Assembly: GCF_026626665.1 (NCBI RefSeq)
Contig: NZ_JAPNKE010000002.1
Coordinates: forward strand, 2,109,204 to 2,173,203
Direction of reading: 5' to 3'
Source: Nannocystis pusilla
GTDB lineage: Bacteria > Myxococcota_A > Polyangia > Nannocystales > Nannocystaceae
Length of the DNA stretch: 64,000 nt
Shown: positions 7,677 through 20,461 of the stretch, piece by piece
How the letters are laid out: each line of letters opens with the position of its first letter
Numbering within the stretch: position 1 is the stretch's first letter
Notes under the pieces: generated by a model
What the model saw: only the letters and a program-made list of their open reading frames with translations
Databases searched by the model: none
Told to the model about the DNA's origin: nothing
Translations under genes and position numbers: made by a program

Positions 7677-10193
7677 TCATTCGCCGGCGGCGAGGACGCG
7701 GACCTCGCCGAGGTACATGTAGCCGGCCTTGCGCACGCGCACGTAGCGGTAGGGCGTGCGGTCGTCCCAGCGGGCCTGCCAGATCGCGCGGTGGGGCAGC
7801 GGCGTGGCGCCGAGGCGGGCGAGCACCACCGCGTCGCTCGCGTCGGGTTGGTTGGCGCCGACGATCTCGAGCTCGGCGCGGGTGCTGGGCTGGTCGAGCT
7901 CCCAGCGCGTCACCACCTCCGCGCCGGCCAGCGCGCGCGGCTGCTGCAGGTCGACCTGCCACCACGGGGACGGGTCCTCCTCGCCGCCCTTGGGCGACCA
8001 GCCGGTGCGGCCGTCGCCGTCGTTGCCGTGGGCCTCGGGGTGGCCGGGGTCGAAGATCGACGAGGCGGTCGCGGGCAGGCCGCGGGCGAGGTCGTCGGGG
8101 TGCATCGGCCGGTGCTCGGGCGACAGGCCGGCGGCCGCGACGATCGCCTGCGCCTCGGGCGGCATGCTCGCGCCGAACACCACGTTGTCGGCGATCGTGT
8201 TCGACGGGTGCGGCGGGTCGGGCTGGACGAACGGATTGTCGAGCTCGCTGTAATTGCCGGTGATGACGTTGTTCGTCGCGTCGGTCGCGTAGGTGGTGCA
8301 CAAGAGCCAGTAGTCGACTTTCTCGACCACGTTGCCGGTCACCGCGTAATGCTGGGTGCCGTTGTCGAGGTAGAGCGCGCCGTACGGGTGGCCCTGGTTG
8401 TGGACGTAATTGCCCTGGGTGGTCGAGCCCATCTGCGCGCCCAGAGTGTAGATGCCGCCGCCGTCCTCGAGCACCCGCAGGTGGTAGGCGACGCGGTTGC
8501 CCTCGATGTGATTGTCGAGCGAAGACGCCGGCGTGGGGTAGTCGACGTCGACCGCGCCCCAGCCCCAGCCGACCGAGATCCCGGTGTACGGCAGGTCGAA
8601 CAGGTCGTTGTGCTCGATCCGCGTGCCCTCGGTGTAGCCGGCCCAGATCGCCACGGTGCTCGGGTACTCGACGCCGGTGCGGGTGATGAAGTTGTCGCGG
8701 AGCGTGTTGTCGGCGACGATCGTGGCCGGGTCCTCGGGGTGGTGGTGCCACGGCTGGGTGACGTCGCCGAGCTGGATCGCGCCGGCCGAGATGTCGTCGA
8801 AGCGGTTGCCGACGACGAGGTTGTCGTGGGCCCCGAGCTCGAAGGACAGGGCGCCGGCGCCGAGGTGGGTGAAGGTGCAGCCGCTGATCGTGACGTGGTC
8901 GGCGGCCTCGAAGCGGACCGCGGCAGGGGTCTTCTCGCTGGCCCAGGTGCCGCCGCCGACCAGGCGGATGCCGGCCTGCAGCTCGACGTAGCCCTGCGCG
9001 CCGCTCGGAGCCCGCCAGGTCGAGTGAGCGAAGGTCAGGCCCTCGAAGCGGACGTGGCGCAGCGGGGCGTCGAGGGTACCTGCCCCATGGAGCAGGGTCT
9101 CGAGGACAGGCAGCACCGCGGGCGCGGCCTGCAGGTCGACGCCGGCGCGCGGGATGTGGTCGACGGTCTTGGCGTCGCGATCGAGGTAGAACTCGCCGGG
9201 CTCGTCGAGCAGCTCGCGGGCGTTCTCGAACCACTGCGGCAGGGCCATGCTGAAGTCGCCGTTCATGTCCTGATGCAGCTGGGCGTCGGTCCAGCACGGG
9301 CTCTGCACGGTGACCTCGGCGCCGGCGACCGCGGCGAGCGGGCAGCGGAAGCTCTTCCAGAACCGGTGGCCGACGACCTCGACGGCCGTGATGTCGGCCC
9401 ACGCGGCCATGCTCGCGTCGGGGGCGGTGTAGCCGCTGGCGGTCTCGACGAAGCCGGCGGGCGCTTCGGGGCCGCGGGCGCGGACCGCCCGCGCGCCGTC
9501 GACCCATAACTGGCGGCTGTCCCCGGGGACAGGTGCGCGGTGGATGCCGTTGTTCGCGTCGACGAGCCGCCACGGGCCGACGGCCACGCCGCCGCTCAAG
9601 ATCGGGGTCTCGCCCGGGAAGGCCCGCCAGACGACGTCGTGGCCGCCGCTGCCGGAGTCGGCCGCGGCGTGGACCCACGGGGTGGTCAGCGAGTAGGTGC
9701 CGCCGCGCAGGTAGACGCGGATCTCGCCGGTCATGACCTTGTTGAAGATACGGACCACCGCCTGGGCGTCGGTCAGCGAGCACGGATCGGTGTACGTGCA
9801 TTCGCTGCCGGCGGCGTCGGGCGCGGCGTAGAGGACGGCGTCGGGGCAGCCGCCGGGGCCGTCGCAGGCGAGGCAGCCGTCGGCAGGATCGCAGACGCTG
9901 CCGGCCTCGCAGCCGCCGCAGGCGTCGACGGGCTCGCCGGTGTCGCCGGTGAGCTGGGTGGTCGCGCTGGTGCCGGTCGGCGGGGTCGTCGGATCGTCCG
10001 TGGTGGTCGTGGGCGATGCGCCGGTGGTGGCGGCCGTCGTGCCGCTCGTGGGCTCGCCGGAGGTGGTGACGGGGCCGTCGGTGGGGCGGCCCGGATCGTC
10101 GCTGCAGCCGGCGAGCAGCGCGGCGGCGCAGACCAGCGCGCTCCGGACGTGGTGCCTGAATTCGCCGGGACAGCGGGACGGCGCGGGGCGCAT
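7677..10193 (-). CDS. parallel beta-helix lipoprotein with C-terminal discoidin-like domain
   Basis: An 838-aa predicted lipoprotein: lipobox LLAGC (Cys30), Thr-rich linker (about 35-90), then a Cys cluster (CGGCEAGSVCDPADGCLACDG). Residues about 120-660 have the pectate-lyase-like right-handed beta-helix pattern: repeated HVTISGCTFTHLGAG, NLVVGNRF and NTLRDNFITRTG strands. The last 150 residues (SSIFDPGHPEAHGNDGDG... WWQVDLQQPR... YVRVRKAG) fit an F5/8 type C (discoidin) carbohydrate-binding domain. Together these suggest a surface polysaccharide-binding or -degrading protein; the catalytic residues are not assignable by eye. A perfect 16-bp palindrome (9517-9532) and a related copy (9079-9096) are embedded in frame. 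The gene diverges from the lipoprotein at 10412. Confidence 0.8.
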   Translation of the reverse strand: MRPAPSRCPGEFRHHVRSALVCAAALLAGCSDDPGRPTDGPVTTSGEPTSGTTAATTGASPTTTTDDPTTPPTGTSATTQLTGDTGEPVDACGGCEAGSVCDPADGCLACDGPGGCPDAVLYAAPDAAGSECTYTDPCSLTDAQAVVRIFNKVMTGEIRVYLRGGTYSLTTPWVHAAADSGSGGHDVVWRAFPGETPILSGGVAVGPWRLVDANNGIHRAPVPGDSRQLWVDGARAVRARGPEAPAGFVETASGYTAPDASMAAWADITAVEVVGHRFWKSFRCPLAAVAGAEVTVQSPCWTDAQLHQDMNGDFSMALPQWFENARELLDEPGEFYLDRDAKTVDHIPRAGVDLQAAPAVLPVLETLLHGAGTLDAPLRHVRFEGLTFAHSTWRAPSGAQGYVELQAGIRLVGGGTWASEKTPAAVRFEAADHVTISGCTFTHLGAGALSFELGAHDNLVVGNRFDDISAGAIQLGDVTQPWHHHPEDPATIVADNTLRDNFITRTGVEYPSTVAIWAGYTEGTRIEHNDLFDLPYTGISVGWGWGAVDVDYPTPASSLDNHIEGNRVAYHLRVLEDGGGIYTLGAQMGSTTQGNYVHNQGHPYGALYLDNGTQHYAVTGNVVEKVDYWLLCTTYATDATNNVITGNYSELDNPFVQPDPPHPSNTIADNVVFGASMPPEAQAIVAAAGLSPEHRPMHPDDLARGLPATASSIFDPGHPEAHGNDGDGRTGWSPKGGEEDPSPWWQVDLQQPRALAGAEVVTRWELDQPSTRAELEIVGANQPDASDAVVLARLGATPLPHRAIWQARWDDRTPYRYVRVRKAGYMYLGEVRVLAAGE

Positions 10194-10411
10194 CTCGAGG
10201 CACGCTACACGAAGTCACGCCGGCGCTGCAGCGGGCGCGGAGGCGCGGATCGGCGCTCGCGGCCGCGGACACGCGCGTGGGCGACGACGAGCGGGTTTAC
10301 CGATCTCGGCGAGCCGCGGGCCGTGACGGCGGCCCCGAGGCCGGTTGCCTCGACTGCAATTGCCGGCGTGAATGCGCCGACTCGCGCCGCTCGGGCTGAT
10401 AGGCTCGCGCC

Positions 10412-11461
10412 ATGTCTTCACGCCGCTTCGTCGTTGCTACTCTGGTGCTGATGGGGTCGTCCGCTTGTGGAGGCGATCCGGGCGACAGCAGCGGCTCGAC
10501 CGATTCGGGCGGCACGACGGAGACGACGACGTCCACGGGCATGACGACGACTTCGAGCGCGACCGAGTCGGAGTCCGATGCGACGACGGCGGCGCCGACG
10601 AGCACGAGCACGAACACGTCGACGACCGGGCCGGGGACCACCGAGGCGCCGACGAGCACGTCGACGACGACCACCGGCGATCCGTTCCTCTGCGAGGTCG
10701 ACATGGAGGGCTGCTGCGACGTCGACCTCGAGGTCGAGGCCGACACCTTCTTCGCCGATGTGGTCGACGGGGTGAGCCTGGAGGGCTGCCCGCTGCTGGA
10801 CTTTCCGCCGCCCGATTTCGCCGATCTGAAGTGCCGACACTTCAGCTTCGGCGCGGCTCCGGAGCTGCGACTCATCCGAGACGACGGGAGCGTCTCGGCG
10901 CCGTGGGTGGGGCAGAGCGTGATGGTGCTGCGGTTCCCGAGCGCGGACGGGGCGCTGCTGCTCGACGGCGAGCCGATCCCGCACGAGGTGATTCAGGCCG
11001 CGCACCTCGAGCTGTCGGCCGAGGTCGACTGGACGCTGTTCGCCGGGCTGCGATTCGCCGTGCACGGGCTCGACGCCGACGCGACCTGGCTGGAAGGCCA
11101 GGGTGACGGGGCGACGGGGTGCGTCGACGATCTGGCGTCGTTCGCCTGCCTGGCGTGCGGCGCCGAGGTGGACGCCGCGTGCGCGACCGAGTGGCCGGAG
11201 CCGCCGGGGATGTCGCCGCCGCTCGGGCTCGTCGAGGGCTTGAAGGGCGAAGACCCGGGGCTGCAGCCGATCGACCTCGCGCCGCTCGGGGCGGCGAGCG
11301 ACTGGGTGCCGGCGATCGCCGGCGGGCTGGTCATCGCCCCGGACGCGTCGAAGTTCATGGGCCAGGCGTTCGAGGAACTGGTGCCGGCCCCGGGCTTGCT
11401 CGTACGGACGCGTGAGTCGTTCGCACCGCCGCGGCTGCGGCTGCGGCTGTGCCAGCCGTGA
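10412..11461 (+). CDS. Thr-linker lipoprotein, function unknown
   Basis: A 349-aa predicted lipoprotein with SSAC lipobox (Cys19) and a Thr/Ser/Glu linker to about residue 90. The head begins CEVDMEGCCDVDLEVEAD and carries further Cys pairs (CVDDLASFACLACGAEVDAAC). A central segment (VMVLRFPSADGALLLDGEPI ... LELSAEVDWTLFAG) looks like a beta-sandwich that could bind carbohydrate, but this is only inference. No family recognised. It is transcribed away from the beta-helix gene, and the 218-bp gap between them holds both promoters. Confidence 0.8.
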   Translation: MSSRRFVVATLVLMGSSACGGDPGDSSGSTDSGGTTETTTSTGMTTTSSATESESDATTAAPTSTSTNTSTTGPGTTEAPTSTSTTTTGDPFLCEVDMEGCCDVDLEVEADTFFADVVDGVSLEGCPLLDFPPPDFADLKCRHFSFGAAPELRLIRDDGSVSAPWVGQSVMVLRFPSADGALLLDGEPIPHEVIQAAHLELSAEVDWTLFAGLRFAVHGLDADATWLEGQGDGATGCVDDLASFACLACGAEVDAACATEWPEPPGMSPPLGLVEGLKGEDPGLQPIDLAPLGAASDWVPAIAGGLVIAPDASKFMGQAFEELVPAPGLLVRTRESFAPPRLRLRLCQP

Positions 11462-11655
11462 GGCGTCGTCACCCAGGTGCTGCGCAGGTCGGTCGCCGTC
11501 ACGACGCGGCGCGCACGGGAGGCCGCGCTCGCGGTCGTCGGCCTCGCATCACCGATGAGCGCGAGACCACGATGCGCCCGCCGAGCGGCTCGGCGCCGTC
11601 TCGGGTCACGACGTGCCGGAGAAAGACGACGCCGTCGCGCGGAGCGGTAGGGGGT

Positions 11656-12342
11656 TCACGGCCGGTTCGGCGGGGCCGCGGAGGATGCAGCGCTGCGCGC
11701 GAGCAGGCAGTGGCGCAGGCCCTCACGCAGGTTCGGCAGGCACTGCAGGTCGCGCGGTGAGTGCTCGAGGTCCGCGAGGGTCCGGGCGACGCCGGGGCTC
11801 ACGCCGGTGATGACGGCGCGGCAGCCGACGAGCTTGACGGCGCGCACGAGCTGGATGAGGTGGTCGGCGGTCTCGGCGTCGACGCCGTCGACGCCGGTGA
11901 GGTCGACGAGGGCGGCGCGCGAGCGCGTGGCGACGACCCGCTGCAGCAGCGCGTCGGTGACGGCGAGGGCGCGCAAGTGATCGAGGGTGCCGACCAGCGG
12001 GACCGCGAGCACGCCGTCCCACACGTCGAGGATCGGGGCCGACAATTGATGGATCTCGTGGCGCTGACTCTCGATGAGCGCCAGCTTCTGCTCGATGTCC
12101 TGGTTGGCCTGCAGCAGCGCCGCGTGGGCCCGCTCGCGCTCCTCGTGGCTGGCCTTGAGCTCGGTGATGAAGACCCGCAGGCCCTCCTCGAGCAGGCCGA
12201 AGTTGTCCTCCTGCGCGTCGGCGGCGAAGTGGGCGAGGGCCGCCGCGAACTCGCCGACCGAGGCGAGGCCGACGACGGCCATGAGCCGGTGGAAGCGCTC
12301 GGGCGCGGCCGTCAGCAGGCCTTCGACCTCACCGGACGACAT
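11656..12342 (-). CDS. RsbR-like STAS-domain stressosome protein
   Basis: A 228-aa cytosolic protein. Residues 1-95 are helical, a non-haem N-terminal sensor-like half with HEERERAHAALLQANQDIEQ as a linker coiled coil. The C-terminal STAS domain begins at SAPILDVWDGVLAVPLVGTL, the hallmark of RsbR/RsbS proteins, and contains LVDLTGVDGVDAETADHL and CRAVITGVSPGVA. In stressosomes such proteins are phosphorylated on Ser/Thr to release an RsbT-type kinase. No RsbT gene is adjacent. The gene overlaps the STAS-like gene upstream of it by 14 bp, so they are one transcription unit. Confidence 0.85.
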   Translation of the reverse strand: MSSGEVEGLLTAAPERFHRLMAVVGLASVGEFAAALAHFAADAQEDNFGLLEEGLRVFITELKASHEERERAHAALLQANQDIEQKLALIESQRHEIHQLSAPILDVWDGVLAVPLVGTLDHLRALAVTDALLQRVVATRSRAALVDLTGVDGVDAETADHLIQLVRAVKLVGCRAVITGVSPGVARTLADLEHSPRDLQCLPNLREGLRHCLLARSAASSAAPPNRP

Positions 12343-12757
12343 GGGGACCTCCGGCGGCGCCGAAGCGCTCGGCGGCGTGGTCGGCGATCCAGCGGCGCGC
12401 GTCGGCCTCGTCGCGGAAGAACTCCATCTCGATGTGCTGGTTGCCGACGATCCGGACGGCCTGGAACATCAGCGTCGCCAGGGCGCGGGTGGCGAAGCTG
12501 GCCCCGTACACGGCGACGCCGGAGACCGTGTGCTGCTTGTGCCACTCGCCGACGTAGCGCCGCGTGTCGGTCGGGATCCCGTCCATCTGCGACATATCGG
12601 CGAGCAAGTAGCAGCGCCCGGTCTCGGCCATGACCTGCGCCAGGAACTCGTGGACCGTCCGCGCGTGCTCGAGCACGAAGGGCCCGCGGAACACGAGGTG
12701 AACGATGTCCGCCTCGCGCGTCAGTTGCAGGGGCTGGCTCGCGGTCTTGATCGCCAC
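12329..12757 (-). CDS. SpoIIAA/STAS-like domain protein
   Basis: A 142-aa protein, first gene of a two-gene unit with the RsbR-like protein. The pattern LTREADIVHLVFRGPFVLEH, CYLLADMSQMDGIPTDTRRY and GNQHIEMEFFRDEADARRWI is that of small STAS-fold (SpoIIAA-like) proteins seen in myxobacteria. It lacks the Asp-Ser-Ser-Gly phosphorylation loop. I chose GTG 12757 (VAIKTAS) because no ATG is available in the conserved part. It overlaps the next gene by 14 bp. The likely role is partner-switch signalling with the RsbR-like neighbour. Confidence 0.65.
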   Translation of the reverse strand: MAIKTASQPLQLTREADIVHLVFRGPFVLEHARTVHEFLAQVMAETGRCYLLADMSQMDGIPTDTRRYVGEWHKQHTVSGVAVYGASFATRALATLMFQAVRIVGNQHIEMEFFRDEADARRWIADHAAERFGAAGGPHVVR

Positions 12758-12967
12758 TGCGGCCAGCGTACCACGGCGCGGGCGAACGCTGCTCCGTCGC
12801 GCAGCGAGAGCCGCGAACGATGATCCCTCGATCGCGCCGGCTGCGGGCGCGCGGGCGCGCAGGGGGCCCCGGAGCCCCCGGAGCCCCCGGGCGGCCGGGG
12901 TGCGCCGTTCGTCATGAACACTGTTCGGTGTCGCCGTTCGCGGCGGGCTCACTGTCACATTCGCGGC

Positions 12968-13972
12968 TCAGCCCCGCGGTCGCGCGGCGGCTTGCAGGCG
13001 CTCGAGCGCGCGCAACAGCTCGGCGTCGCCGGCCGGCGGCAGTTGGACGCGGAAGGCGAGGTACAGGTCGCCGACCTCGCCGCCGGGGCCGTGGACGCCC
13101 TGGCGACGCAGCCGCAGCTTGTGCTCGGGCGCGCAGCCTGCCGGGATCTGGACCCGCACGGCGCCGCGCGGCGTGGCGACCTCGACGGGGTCGCCGCGGT
13201 AGAGCTCGAGCAGGGTGACGGGCACCGCGAGCGTCAGATCGAGGCCGCGACGGGTGAGGGCCGGATCGGGGAGGACGCGGAGCGTGACGTGCAGATCGCC
13301 GGGCGGGCTGCCGGCCTCGCCGTGGCCCGGCAGGTGGACCACGTCGCCGTCGCGGGCGCCCGCGGGCACGGCGACGTCGACGATCCGGCCGCCGACGCGG
13401 ACCTGCACGTGGCAGCCGACCACCGCCCGCGCCAGCGGGACCGACGCCTCGGCGCGGGCGTCGCGACCCATGCCGCCGCTCGCGTCGTCGTCGTCGTCGT
13501 CGGTGTCGACGTCATCGGCGTCGTCGTCGAGCCGGACCTCGCGGCCGCGCCAAAAGCTGCCGAGGAGGTCGTCGAACACGGTGCGCCGCGCGTGCTTGAG
13601 GTCGTCGAAGTCGAGGTCGCCGGCGTCGTCGGGCAGGTCGTCCGGCTCGTCGTCCGCGGCGGCGCCGGGGCGCGCGGCCCCCCACGGCGAACCTTGCCAG
13701 GTCGGGTCGCCCGCCCGCTCGCGCGCGGCCCGGGCCCGCGCGGGGTCGAAGCCGCGGGTCAAAGAGAGCTCGCCGAACTCGTCGTACAGGGCCCGGGTGC
13801 GGTCGTCGCCGAGGATCGCGTAGGCGTCGACGATCTCGCGGTAGACCTCGTCGCCGGCGTGGCCGCGGTGTACGTCGGGGTGGAAGCGCCGCGTCAGCTC
13901 GCGGTAGGCCCGCTTGATCGCGCGGGAGTCGGCGTTGCGTTCGATACCGAGGACGACGTACAGGTCGCGCAC
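12968..13972 (-). CDS. DnaJ-type co-chaperone, CbpA-like (no zinc finger)
   Basis: A 334-aa protein with an N-terminal J domain (residues 3-68) containing the HPD motif at 31-33, which stimulates DnaK ATPase. A long Asp-rich linker follows (about 105-170, including DDDADDVDTDDDDDD), then the DnaJ C-terminal substrate-binding fold (VGCHVQVRVGGRIVDVAVPAGARDG split over two beta domains). There is no CxxCxGxG zinc-finger repeat, so it is CbpA-like. The unusually acidic linker replaces the Gly/Phe region. Upstream of its start lies the palindrome array at 14030-14440, and no partner chaperone gene is adjacent. Confidence 0.85.
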   Translation of the reverse strand: MRDLYVVLGIERNADSRAIKRAYRELTRRFHPDVHRGHAGDEVYREIVDAYAILGDDRTRALYDEFGELSLTRGFDPARARAARERAGDPTWQGSPWGAARPGAAADDEPDDLPDDAGDLDFDDLKHARRTVFDDLLGSFWRGREVRLDDDADDVDTDDDDDDASGGMGRDARAEASVPLARAVVGCHVQVRVGGRIVDVAVPAGARDGDVVHLPGHGEAGSPPGDLHVTLRVLPDPALTRRGLDLTLAVPVTLLELYRGDPVEVATPRGAVRVQIPAGCAPEHKLRLRRQGVHGPGGEVGDLYLAFRVQLPPAGDAELLRALERLQAAARPRG

Positions 13973-14029
13973 CCGATCAGGCTAGCGCGGCGGACCCGGC
14001 CGGGCCAGGGTCGCCCGCGCTCCAGGGGG

Positions 14030-14440
14030 TGTCCCGAGGGACATGTGCGAGTGGCCTCCGGAGCATGTCCGGAGGGACAGGCTATTCCCGGGCCGGACGC
14101 CTGGCACAGCCGGCCGGCTGGCCCGCTTCACCGGCCCGCTCCCGGGGTGCTGCCCGTCGGGGAGCGGTCGCTCTTCCGGCGGGTGACACGTCCCCCTGGA
14201 CAGGCGATTCCGCGGCGGCGCGAGCGGCGACGCAGGTGGCCGGGCTCTCGGGACATGTTTGAAGGGACAGGATATTCCCGCGGCGGCGCAGGGGGCCGGA
14301 CTCTCGGGACATGCTCGAATCGACAGGCGATCCCCGGAGGCCGCGCGACGGGCCAGGCCGCCGGGCCTGGCGACATGTCCGGAGGGACAGGCGAGCTGCG
14401 CCACGCCGATGCCTTTCCGAGCATGTCCGGAGGGGCAGGC
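14030..14440. repeat. tandem array of the palindromic element (about 7 copies)
   Basis: Copies begin near 14030, 14064, 14187, 14251, 14307, 14372 and 14421. The usual core is ACATGTCC-ggag-GGACAGGC, followed by a conserved GATTCCCGG-like tail and a G/C-rich spacer ending CTCTCGGG. Spacing is 49-65 bp, with one gap of 123 bp. The array fills the space between the AraC gene's stop (14454) and the DnaJ gene's start (13972). It is not a CRISPR: the repeats are palindromic, degenerate and closely packed. Short ORFs across it in several frames are judged non-coding. Confidence 0.8.
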
Positions 14441-14453
14441 GATCCCCGGCGCT

Positions 14454-15368
14454 TCACGCCGGCCGGACCAGGCCGCCGGTCTCGCGGAGGCGCCGCAGGT
14501 CGCGCGCCGGCGGCTCGCCGAACAGCCGGCTGTACTCGCGGCTGAACTGCGAGGCGCTCTCGTAGCCGACGCGGAAGGCCGCGCTGGTGGCGTCGAGCGC
14601 CTCGCTGAACATCAGCCGGCGGGCCTCCTGCAGCCGGAGCTGCTTCTGGTACTGCAGGGGGCTCAGGGCGGTGACCGCCTTGAAGTGCTGGTGCAGCGAG
14701 GACGGGCTCATGTGCAGCTCGCGGGCGAACTCGTCGATCCGCAGCGGCTCGGCGTAGTGCTGCTTGAGCCAGTCGATGGCGCGGGCGATCCGGCGCGCCT
14801 GGCCGTCGCCGGCGGCGATCTGGCGCAGCCGCCAGCCCTCGTCGCTCTTGAGCAGGCGGTAGGTCAGCTCGCGCACGGCCAGCGGGGCGAGGGCGGCGAT
14901 GTCCTCGGGGGCGTCGAGCAGGCGCGTCAGCCGGAGCACCGCGTCGAGCATGGCGGGCGTCGCTGCGCTGAGGTAGAGGCCGCGGGCGGGCGCCTGCGGG
15001 GCGGGCGGCGGCGGGCCGAATTCCAGCAGCATCTGCGCCAGCTCGCCGGCGTCGAGGTCGAGGCGCAGGCACAGGTACGGCGCCGCGGGGCTGGCCTCGA
15101 CGACCTGACCGGTGACGGGCAGGTCGATCGTGATGACGAGGAAGCGCGAGGCGTCGTAGACGTAAACCTCGTCGGCCAGGTGGACGCGCTTCTTGCCCTG
15201 GGCCACCACGCACAGGGCGGGCTGATGCAGCAGGACGAGCGGCTCGCCGGGCCGCGCGGCGCGGATCAGCGACAGGCGCGGGATGGCGGTCGCGTGCACG
15301 CCGTCGCCGGGGGTGTGCCGCAGCAATTGAGCGGCCAGCTCGGCGGTCCCTGGCGCGGTGGTCGCCAT
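14454..15368 (-). CDS. AraC family transcriptional regulator
   Basis: A 304-aa regulator. The N-terminal half is the AraC_N cupin-like domain (LVLLHQPALCVVAQGKKRVH, VYDASRFLVITIDLPV). The C-terminal 100 residues form the double helix-turn-helix (IDEFARELHMSPSSLHQHFK and the second, AFRVGYESASQFSREYSRLFG). This subtype commonly sits divergent to the gene it controls, here the SDR at 15543, and 174 bp separate the two starts. The inferred role is to activate the SDR in response to a small reactive carbonyl or alcohol. Confidence 0.9.
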   Translation of the reverse strand: MATTAPGTAELAAQLLRHTPGDGVHATAIPRLSLIRAARPGEPLVLLHQPALCVVAQGKKRVHLADEVYVYDASRFLVITIDLPVTGQVVEASPAAPYLCLRLDLDAGELAQMLLEFGPPPPAPQAPARGLYLSAATPAMLDAVLRLTRLLDAPEDIAALAPLAVRELTYRLLKSDEGWRLRQIAAGDGQARRIARAIDWLKQHYAEPLRIDEFARELHMSPSSLHQHFKAVTALSPLQYQKQLRLQEARRLMFSEALDATSAAFRVGYESASQFSREYSRLFGEPPARDLRRLRETGGLVRPA

Positions 15369-15542
15369 CGGCCGAGCTTACGCGCGGGCCACCGGGGCGG
15401 CAAGGCTGCAGGCCCCGCGCGCGCGGCGGAGGATCGGGCAAGAGGCGGCGAGGAACAGGCTAACGCGCCGGTGCGGCCGCTTTTACTGTGACTGCGTGGC
15501 GGGGCGCTGCTGCAGGCGCCCGACGCAGACAGGAGAATCACC

Positions 15543-16280
15543 ATGTCCGGAATCGAGAACAAGGTCGTATTGATCACTGGCGCGAGCAGCGGCATCGGCG
15601 AGGCGACCGCCCGCCTGCTGGCCAAGCACGGGGCCCACGTGGTGCTCGGGGCCCGCCGCACCGAGCGGCTGGCGACGCTGGCGGACGAGATCGCGGGGGA
15701 CGGCGGCTCGGTCCGCTACCGCCGGCTCGACGTGACGCAGCGCGAAGACGTGGCGGCGTTCGTGGCGTTCGCGCAGGCGACGTTCGGCCGCGTCGACGTG
15801 ATCGTCAACAACGCGGGGGTGATGCCGCTGTCGAACCTCGAGGCGCTCAAGGTCGAGGAGTGGGATCGCATGATCGACGTCAACATCCGCGGGGTGCTGC
15901 ACGGGATCGCGGCCGGGCTGCCGGTGATGCAGCAGCAGAAGCGCGGGCACTTCGTCAACCTGTCGTCGATCGGCGGGCACTACGTGGTGCCGACCGCGGC
16001 GGTCTACTGCGCCACCAAGTTCGCGGTGCGGGCGATCTCGGACGGGCTGCGGCAGGAGGTCGGCGGCGACATACGCGTCACCGTGATCTCGCCGGGCGTG
16101 ACCGAATCGGAGCTGGCCGAGACCATCTCCGACCCGGGCGCGCGCGACGGGATGAAGGAGTTCCGCAAGATCGCCATCCCGGCGGCGGCCATCGCCCGCG
16201 CGATCCAGTTCGCCATCGAGCAGCCGCCCGAGGTCGACGTCAGCGAGATGATCGTGCGGCCGACCGCGAGCCCGTATTGA
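15543..16280 (+). CDS. short-chain dehydrogenase/reductase (classical SDR)
   Basis: A 245-aa NAD(P)-dependent oxidoreductase. Cofactor motif TGASSGIG at 12-19, structural NNAG, catalytic Ser in NLSSIGG, and Tyr155/Lys159 in YCATK, with the full family length. The ARRTER after the second strand favours NADPH. The start is secure: AGGAG at 15531-15535 lies 7 nt before ATG. It is divergent from the AraC regulator, its likely regulator. The substrate is unknown. The family includes many quinone- and aldehyde-reducing clade members next to AraC_N regulators. Confidence 0.9.
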   Translation: MSGIENKVVLITGASSGIGEATARLLAKHGAHVVLGARRTERLATLADEIAGDGGSVRYRRLDVTQREDVAAFVAFAQATFGRVDVIVNNAGVMPLSNLEALKVEEWDRMIDVNIRGVLHGIAAGLPVMQQQKRGHFVNLSSIGGHYVVPTAAVYCATKFAVRAISDGLRQEVGGDIRVTVISPGVTESELAETISDPGARDGMKEFRKIAIPAAAIARAIQFAIEQPPEVDVSEMIVRPTASPY

Positions 16281-16473
16281 TGGCACCACGCGCTCGCGGC
16301 AGCGGCCGCGCGGCCGCCGCCCGGGGGCCCGCCGGCGGGCGCGGCGGCGCAGGGGCGATCGCGGGGCTCGCCGGGGCCCTCGGCGCGGCGAGGCGCGGCA
16401 TTGCGAGGAGCGCCGGGCGGGCAGGCGGGCGGTGCTATGGTGAATGCTCGGCGCATTCACCGGAGGCCGCCCC

Positions 16474-16830
16474 ATGCCCCTCGTCGTCCGCATGACCCCA
16501 TTGCGCAGACCGATCGGCGAATTGCTGAAGTTCGTCGCCGCGCTCCGCGGTCCGCGGCGCGCCGAGACGACCGCGTTCTTCCGCCGCTACGGGGTGCGCC
16601 ACGAATCGTGGCACTTGCAGGACACCGCGGACGGGCTGGTGGTGCTGGTGGTGACGCAGATCGAGGCGCCGGCCGCGGCCGCCGAGGCGTACGCGGCGTC
16701 GACCGAGCCCTTCGAGGTGTGGTTCAAGGCGCAGGTGCTCGAGCTGTCGGGCCACGACCCCGACGAGGATCCGCTCGGGCCGCCGACGATGGCGGTGTTC
16801 GCCTGGGACGACCCGCCCGGGAAGGCGTAG
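16474..16830 (+). CDS. small conserved protein, possibly DUF6176-like
   Basis: A 118-aa soluble protein beginning MPLVVRMTPLRRPIGELLKF, with the core FFRRYGVRHESWHLQDTADG, LVVLVVTQIE and ASTEPFEVWFKAQV. The ferredoxin-like alpha/beta layout resembles dimeric alpha/beta-barrel families such as DUF6176. Function unknown. Start chosen from GGAGG at 16462-16466, 7 nt upstream. It ends 67 bp before the convergent kinase-WD40 gene, with a hairpin between. Confidence 0.6.
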   Translation: MPLVVRMTPLRRPIGELLKFVAALRGPRRAETTAFFRRYGVRHESWHLQDTADGLVVLVVTQIEAPAAAAEAYAASTEPFEVWFKAQVLELSGHDPDEDPLGPPTMAVFAWDDPPGKA

Positions 16831-16865
16831 CGCCGGTGAGCGGCGCGGCGATCGATGTGTCGATT

Positions 16866-16891
16866 GGGACATGTCCTGGTGGGCATGTCCC
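16866..16891. repeat. palindromic hairpin between convergent genes
   Basis: GGGACATG and CATGTCCC, 8-bp perfect arms around a 10-nt centre that itself contains TCCTGGTGGG. It sits between stops at 16830 (plus) and 16897 (minus), consistent with a bidirectional transcript end. Confidence 0.7.
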
Positions 16892-16896
16892 GTGAT

Positions 16897-20382
<3,486 letters not shown>

Positions 20383-20461
20383 CGGATGGGCTCCACCGGA
20401 GTGGTTCCCGTCGCCGCCGTCCTGCTCGCCGGGTCGGTCGAATTTTTCGCGGGCGCGTCGC

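Noticed and set aside
13982..14404. Short ORFs across the palindrome array (for example a 140-aa minus frame)
   Set aside because: Equally open in several frames on both strands because of the repeat; no ribosome site or family.
14030..14440. CRISPR array
   Set aside because: Repeats are palindromic, degenerate and separated by similar rather than unique spacers; no cas gene is near.
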